Source: Bathymodiolus brooksi thiotrophic gill symbiont
Lineage (GTDB): Bacteria > Pseudomonadota > Gammaproteobacteria > PS1 > Pseudothioglobaceae
DNA: 5,126 nt
Assembly: GCF_903642095.1 (NCBI RefSeq)
Contig: NZ_CAHJWD020000022.1
Coordinates: 1-5,126 of the forward strand
Direction: 5' to 3'
The translations under genes and the position numbers were made by a program. The notes below the pieces were generated by a model. The model worked only from the letters and a program-made list of their open reading frames with translations, was not told the origin of the DNA and made no database searches. Shown one piece after another: positions 1 to 3,065 of the stretch; within the stretch, counting starts at the first letter, position 1; each line of letters begins with the position of its first letter.

Positions 1-871
1 ACGCCGCATTAGCCTGCTTAGACGCTTCTATTGCCGCCGTTTTAGCAGGAAAATCAACAGTGCTAGCTAAAACACTACTAGCCTCTATTACCGCATTACT
101 CGCAGTGGTTAAAGCAGTATTAGTTAATGCCAACTGTGTCAGCCAAGGTGCCGCAAGCGTTGCTTCTAACCCACTTGCCTGCGTCTGCAAGGTTTGAAGC
201 TGATCATTAAACCCAGCAACAACAGTCGCATCAGTCTTATCTCTCTTAACACTATCAAGGGCTTGTATCGCCACATCAAACGCCGCATTAGCTTCCTTCA
301 ACACAGTTATTGCCGCCTCTTTAGAGGCAAAACTACCGTCGCCATTAACCGCATTGTTAGCATCTACCTCTGCACTGGTCGCTGTCGCTAAAGCAGTGTT
401 AGTTAGTGTTAACTTGTCTTGCCAAAGCTGTGCCACTCGGCGCGCTTCAGCGTCTGCAATAGACTGTTGAATTTTTACTTCTAGTTCGCTGTTTTTTACC
501 TGAAGAGCTTGTTGATAATTATTAAATGTCATTCTAAATGCCAATATTACTGAAGCATCCGCTTTTGTTCTCTTTAATAAATCAAGCGCATCTATCTCTA
601 CTTTAAACGCCACAAGAGCCCACTTTAGTGCATCTACTGCCGCCGTTTTAGCAGAAAAATCAACATTGCTATCTAAAACAGTATTTAGATTCACTAACGC
701 ATCCCCTACCGTGGTTGAAGCAGCATTAGTTAATGCCAACTGAGTTTGCCAAAGCGCATCAGCTCTAGCATCCGTGCCCGTGCCCGCATCTCGAGCCCCC
801 ACTTGCATACTCAGCGTTGCCAATACCAGACCCAGTGCCAGTAAAATTCCTTTAAATGTATATTTTTTCAT
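1..871 (-). CDS. Exported Ala-rich helical repeat protein, 3' end outside window
   Basis: The frame is open from ATG at 871 to the left edge: 290 complete codons with no stop. I do not recognise the family. Residues 1-26 look like a Sec signal peptide: KK at 2-3, a hydrophobic core at 8-20, and a likely cut after VGA (residue 26). The mature part is rich in Ala, Thr, Asp, Leu and Lys with almost no Gly or Pro, as expected for long alpha-helices, perhaps coiled coils. It is built from units that begin near Trp41, Trp150 and Trp243, each starting W-x-x-(Q/K)-L-(A/T)-L-T-N. The start is supported by GGAG at 883-880, eight bases before the ATG, and by the signal peptide. It begins two bases after the stop of a short signal-peptide fragment and probably shares its promoter. 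The DNA looks richer in G+C than the neighbouring sequence. A periplasmic or surface role is inference; enzymatic function is not suggested. Confidence 0.85.
   Translation of the reverse strand, partial: MKKYTFKGILLALGLVLATLSMQVGARDAGTGTDARADALWQTQLALTNAASTTVGDALVNLNTVLDSNVDFSAKTAAVDALKWALVAFKVEIDALDLLKRTKADASVILAFRMTFNNYQQALQVKNSELEVKIQQSIADAEARRVAQLWQDKLTLTNTALATATSAEVDANNAVNGDGSFASKEAAITVLKEANAAFDVAIQALDSVKRDKTDATVVAGFNDQLQTLQTQASGLEATLAAPWLTQLALTNTALTTASNAVIEASSVLASTVDFPAKTAAIEASKQANAA
149..754 (-). repeat. Helical repeat units 1 and 2 of the Ala-rich protein (unit 3 continues to the left edge)
   Basis: Unit 1 is residues 40-148 (754-428), unit 2 is residues 149-241 (427-149), and unit 3 starts at residue 242 and runs off the window. 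Units are about 109 and 93 residues; unit 2 lacks the extra charged linker found at the end of unit 1 (around EVKIQQSIADAEARR). Each unit has a Trp-led helix, a (D/S)F-x-(A/S)K-(T/E)AA segment, and, in units 1 and 2, a second helix with (L/V)KR-x-K-(A/T)DA. Units 1 and 3 are closer to each other in DNA than either is to unit 2. Confidence 0.7.
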
Positions 872-879
872 TTTTATAA

Positions 880-883
880 CTCC
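880..883 (-). promoter_or_regulatory. Shine-Dalgarno site inside the upstream open frame
   Basis: GGAG lies eight bases before the ATG at 871, within the last codons of the signal-peptide fragment (its Met-Glu-Leu end). The fragment stops two bases before the downstream ATG, so ribosomes finishing it would terminate at this site. That arrangement allows translational coupling; the coupling itself is inference. Confidence 0.6.
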
Positions 884-917
884 ATTAATGTCAAAATTGG
901 CACCACAAAACCCCAAT

Positions 918-993
918 AGGCTAGATTAACGCTCCTATCGGCATAAACTGTAGTTGGTAAAATAACAAAAGATGCCAATATTAAAGTGCGAAT
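918..993 (-). repeat. Long direct repeat, copy A (partner at 5051-5126)
   Basis: Positions 918-993 match 5051-5126 at 75 of 76 bases in the same orientation. The one difference (990 versus 5123) changes Arg to Gly in the signal peptide. Similarity stops sharply at 917/5050. The other end of the match is cut by the window edge, so the repeat may be longer and may include the promoter. Confidence 0.95.
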
Positions 994-1053
994 AAAATTT
1001 TTACTAGTGTAAATTAAATTCATTATGTATTCTCTTTTTTAGATTCAGCCACA

Positions 1054-1082
1054 AGTTTAGGGTTAGTTAAATTTTTTGTCAA
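1054..1082 (-). promoter_or_regulatory. Sigma70-type promoter before the signal-peptide fragment and helical repeat gene
   Basis: The -35 box is TTGACA (1082-1077), a perfect match. A 17-base spacer follows, then the -10 box TAAACT (1059-1054), four of six to consensus. Transcription would start near 1047, leaving a leader of about 25 bases before the ATG at 1023, which has a weak AAGAGA-type ribosome site. By homology the lectin-type gene at the right edge probably carries a similar promoter outside the window. Confidence 0.7.
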
Positions 1083-1175
1083 ATGTTTCTTTAATTTTAT
1101 TTTACAAAAAAGATGCAATAGCCTTTAAGTTTGTATTTAATTGTTTGTTAATATTGTAAAAAAAAGATTGAAAAA

Positions 1176-1208
1176 TAGGGTTGATTTTTAAAGCGGTATC
1201 TGACCCTA
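1176..1208 (-). terminator. Weak hairpin with T run after the lipoprotein pseudogene
   Basis: On the minus strand TAGGGT (1208-1203) pairs with ACCCTA (1181-1176) across a 21-base loop, followed directly by TTTTT. It lies about 20 bases after the lipoprotein stop and could be a weak intrinsic terminator. The same stretch resembles the transposon end near 2946, so it may instead be a solo element remnant. Apart from this hairpin and the promoter, 1024-1225 is plain AT-rich sequence. Confidence 0.35.
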
Positions 1209-1225
1209 ATTATTCTAGAATTTTA

Positions 1226-1847
1226 TCAACAATTCCACGGTGCTAGTTCAAAATATGTATCTTTTTTAAATTCCAATAAGGGTACATCATAAAAAATATT
1301 ATCTATTCTTAATTTTGGAAGTTTAATAAAACCATTTCTATGCTGTTTTATATCTAGGTCAATGGAAGATATAAATTGATACCATTTAAGAGATTCGTGA
1401 TCAGGAAAAAGAAATGTGTATTTAACAACAGTAGTGCCTCCTGATAATTGATCAAAATAATCCAATGTTCCAAATGGCTCTTTACTCTTAAAAAATGACC
1501 CACCATGGTAATAACTTATTTGATGCTTAGAAGGTCGTAAAATTAGTTTACCTAATACTATATTGTTTTTGTCAAGCAATGTTAATTCATTATTAACTAA
1601 TTGAGCATTTTTTCCTTCTGGTATATGGATTCCAAATGATATGTAATTAGAAAAATCACCAATTTTCAACGAAAAATATATCCCATAAAATGGAAAATAT
1701 ACAAGCGATGGTGCACCAACCGTGCCACTACAAGCTCGCCCCAAATATTTACCTTTATTATGTTCAATTTTATAATAACTTCCGCTTGAAGGAAAAAAAA
1801 CATCCTTATAAAAATATGACAGAGAATAATATAATAACTTTTTTCAT
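1226..1847 (-). pseudogene. Broken lipoprotein gene, unknown function
   Basis: From ATG at 1847 the frame reads MKKVIILFSVIFL, then a TAA stop (1808-1806), then Gly-Cys. This is a type II lipoprotein signal whose variable lipobox residue has become a stop. Just after the Cys codon a run of eight T (A run at 1793-1800 on the plus strand) shifts the frame by one base; seven would join FFPSSGSYYKIEHNKGKYLG to the long downstream frame. With both lesions repaired the protein would be 206 residues. The body contains CSGTVGAPS, many aromatic residues and a predicted beta-rich pattern, and ends at LAPWNC. I do not recognise the family. Ahead of the ATG is GAGTTATAAA, very like the site before the helical repeat gene. 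The undamaged downstream frame suggests recent inactivation or a sequencing error in the T run; the stop is harder to explain that way. Confidence 0.75.
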
Positions 1848-2058
1848 TTTATAACTCTAACTATTTATTAGTTGCACAATACCAATAATTATATGTATCT
1901 TTGCTAAAAACCAGCATATATGGCAACTTTAACTAAAAATATATTAATATTAGTCATTTTTGGTTGACCGTGTTAAATACAACTATAAAAACTAACTGTT
2001 TTTTAAAATATTGACACGCCTAAGTCAATCATGCTTTTAATCCAATAATTATTACAAC
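1848..2058. other. AT-rich intergenic stretch with a possible -10 box and a small inverted repeat
   Basis: No gene is visible between the kinase tail and the lipoprotein pseudogene. On the minus strand a perfect TATAAT (1893-1888) lies about 40 bases before the lipoprotein ATG, but the sequence 17 bases further upstream (TGCTGG) is a poor -35. ATTGAC at 2010-2015 and GTCAAT at 2024-2029 form an inverted repeat with an eight-base spacer, which could be an operator half-site pair or chance. Confidence 0.3.
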
Positions 2059-2205
2059 TTAAAACAAAAGTTCATCGTAGTTCTGTAGATACAAGCACTC
2101 GATTTCTGCCAAATCAAATTGATGATTTTGTGTGCCGAGGTGGACAATTTTAATGGCACCCAATAGCCCTGCAAGTTGCCCTGTGGTTTTCCAGTCTAAG
2201 GGAGT
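2059..2205 (-). pseudogene. C-terminal remnant of a PfkB-family (adenosine kinase-like) kinase
   Basis: An open stretch of 48 codons ends at TAA (2061-2059). It contains TGQLAGLLGAIKIVHLGTQN followed by HQFDLAEIE, which I recognise as the C-terminal signature of bacterial PfkB carbohydrate/adenosine kinases (the ...GAIKI.H.GTQNH.F... segment with a final helix ending in an aromatic residue). Such kinases phosphorylate sugars or nucleosides with ATP and are about 300 residues long, so roughly five sixths is missing. The remnant begins exactly where the transposon end begins (2206), so the gene appears to have been split by the insertion. The missing 5' part is not found on the other side of the element, where only about 120 bases precede the lectin gene, so a deletion also occurred. 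Family recognition is from memory of the motif, not a search. Confidence 0.6.
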
Positions 2206-2225
2206 AATGGGGGCAGGCTATTTTT
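2206..2225. repeat. Left inverted end of the transposase element
   Basis: AATGGGGGCAGGCTATTTTT pairs with the reverse complement of 2927-2946 (16 of 20). The GTAG...CTAC palindrome of the right end is degraded here to GCAGGCTAT, consistent with transition mutations. Confidence 0.6.
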
Positions 2226-2226
2226 A

Positions 2227-2890
2227 TCATAACTTTTTCTCATGTTTAGACCTTCCCTTAGCTTTCAAAGTTGATAATAAACCATATTTCTGCACTATTT
2301 TAATCATCCAGTTTTTACGCCCAATTAGTGCTTATCTATTAACACTGTTTCTAATTTTATCTAATTCTTTTTGAGTTTTCGGTGTGTTTACATAGTTTAT
2401 CTAATCATCAAGTTGCATATAAGGATTGCGTAATAATATGCGACCTTTAAAAGTCCTTTCTGCTAATGAGCCATATCGTCAATCTTGCGCTGTTTTGCTT
2501 AGATTTGCTCTTAATGCATTTGCTTCTATGTAGCGAAGTAAGGTTAAGTAATAACGCTCTTGTTCAACCATAAAGCTTTTAAACCTGCCTTACCAAATAT
2601 GCCCTGAAGTTTTATTTTTTTTGTGATAGTAACGCACATAAGATGTCATTACCTATTGCATAAATTTACTAAGACTGTTCTCGCCTCGTGGCACCATTAA
2701 TAAATGAAAATGATTGGACATAAGGCAGTAAACATATAGTTCTATGTTTTCTTTTTCAAGTCCTATCTTTAACAAAGTTAAGAAATATTCATAATCATCT
2801 TCGTCATCAAAAACTTGCATACGCATATTACCTCTGTTAATGATGTGATAAATTCCGCCTTGGGTTTCTCCGCTATGGTATGCGTGGCAT
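2227..2890 (-). pseudogene. REP-associated tyrosine transposase (Y1_Tnp, TnpA_REP) pseudogene
   Basis: The reconstructed product is about 220 residues, normal for this family. It begins MPRIP at 2890. One extra base near 2860 shifts the frame; without it the reading is NPGGIYHIINRGN, the conserved N-terminal Y1 block. Next come MRMQVFDDEDDYEYFLTLL, then YCLMSNHFHLL with the metal-binding HFH (HUH) motif, then TSYVRYYHKKN with the probable catalytic Tyr, SGHIW-x-GRF, and RYIEANALRANL. In-frame stops lie at 2655-2653, 2592-2590, 2481-2479, 2403-2401 and 2334-2332, with one more (CCA TAG CGG) in the start frame. The main frame ends at TGA (2229-2227). These enzymes cut and move single-stranded REP hairpins; this copy cannot make an intact protein. 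Confidence 0.88.
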
Positions 2891-2907
2891 AGGGGTTTTG
2901 TGATAAA

Positions 2908-2946
2908 AAATGGAAACTATACCATTTAAAGTAGTCTACCCCCATT
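2908..2946. repeat. Right end of the element with two small hairpins
   Basis: It includes the inverted end (2927-2946), the palindrome GTAGTCTAC (2931-2939), and a six-base perfect stem AAATGG/CCATTT around an eight-base loop (2908-2927). It lies directly upstream of the transposase ATG at 2890. The GTAG tetranucleotide next to a hairpin is typical of REP-like sequences. Confidence 0.55.
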
Positions 2947-3008
2947 ATTTCCTTTTTTATCAAAAGAAATACTGTGAACAAGTAAAGGCTTAAGTTTTTT
3001 GCTGGAAT

Positions 3009-3051
3009 TAAAAATATAACTCACCAACTAAAAAAATATTTGAGTTGGTGA
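3009..3051 (-). terminator. Intrinsic terminator of the lectin-collagen-RCC1-like gene
   Basis: On the minus strand, 15 bases after the stop codon, TCACCAACT (3051-3043) pairs perfectly with AGTTGGTGA (3029-3021). One G-T and one A-T pair extend the stem outward, and the loop is 13 bases and T-rich. TTATATTTTTAATT follows. The stem is moderately GC-poor and the T tract interrupted, so efficiency may be partial. Transcripts from the large gene would end here before the transposon remnant. Confidence 0.7.
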
Positions 3052-3065
3052 ATATTAACGGGCTG

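Larger units (their letters stand above)
874..1023 (-). pseudogene. Truncated signal-peptide copy of the lectin-collagen gene
   Basis: ATG at 1023 opens 49 codons ending in TAA at 876-874. Residues 1-28 are a signal peptide (Lys8, Arg12, core at 13-22, cut after VYA at 28). Residues 29-35, DRSVNLA, match the start of the mature lectin protein encoded at the right edge of the window. After Ala35 the sequence changes abruptly to YWGFVVPILTLMEL and stops, so no lectin domain follows. It is best read as the 5' end of a paralogous gene cut by recombination, with promoter and leader intact. It may still be translated as a short exported peptide, or act as a leader for the downstream helical repeat gene. 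It also indicates how the partial lectin gene probably begins: about 11 codons before the window edge, with a similar MNLIYTSKNFI start. Confidence 0.8.
2206..2946 (-). mobile_element. Decayed REP-associated tyrosine transposase element
   Basis: About 741 bases hold a Y1 (HUH) transposase pseudogene bounded by imperfect inverted ends. AATGGGGGCAGGCTATTTTT at 2206-2225 matches the reverse complement of 2927-2946 at 16 of 20 positions, and three of the four differences are transitions. Inside the right end are a perfect GTAG-T-CTAC palindrome (2931-2939) and a six-base stem AAATGG/CCATTT (2908-2913 with 2922-2927). Such hairpins are what Y1 transposases recognise. No target-site duplication is expected for this family. 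The left end abuts the kinase remnant. Confidence 0.65.

Noticed and set aside
194..391. Plus-strand open frame of 65 codons
   Set aside because: It lies antisense to the helical repeat gene, which has a signal peptide, a ribosome site and repeat structure; the plus-strand product has no recognisable pattern.
866..894. TTGACA at 894-889 as a private promoter for the helical repeat gene
   Set aside because: A -10 box at normal spacing would fall on the start codon itself, leaving no room for the leader and ribosome site.
1793..1800. T8 run as a phase-variation switch
   Set aside because: Slippage alone cannot restore the lipoprotein because an in-frame TAA lies just upstream of the run; it is kept only as a lesion.
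2132..2374. Plus-strand open frame of 80 codons
   Set aside because: It crosses the transposon end and runs antisense to both the kinase remnant and the transposase pseudogene, so it is a chance frame.
2778..2981. Minus-strand open frame of 67 codons
   Set aside because: It is an out-of-frame reading across the transposase start; the adjacent frame carries the conserved GGIYHIINRGN block.
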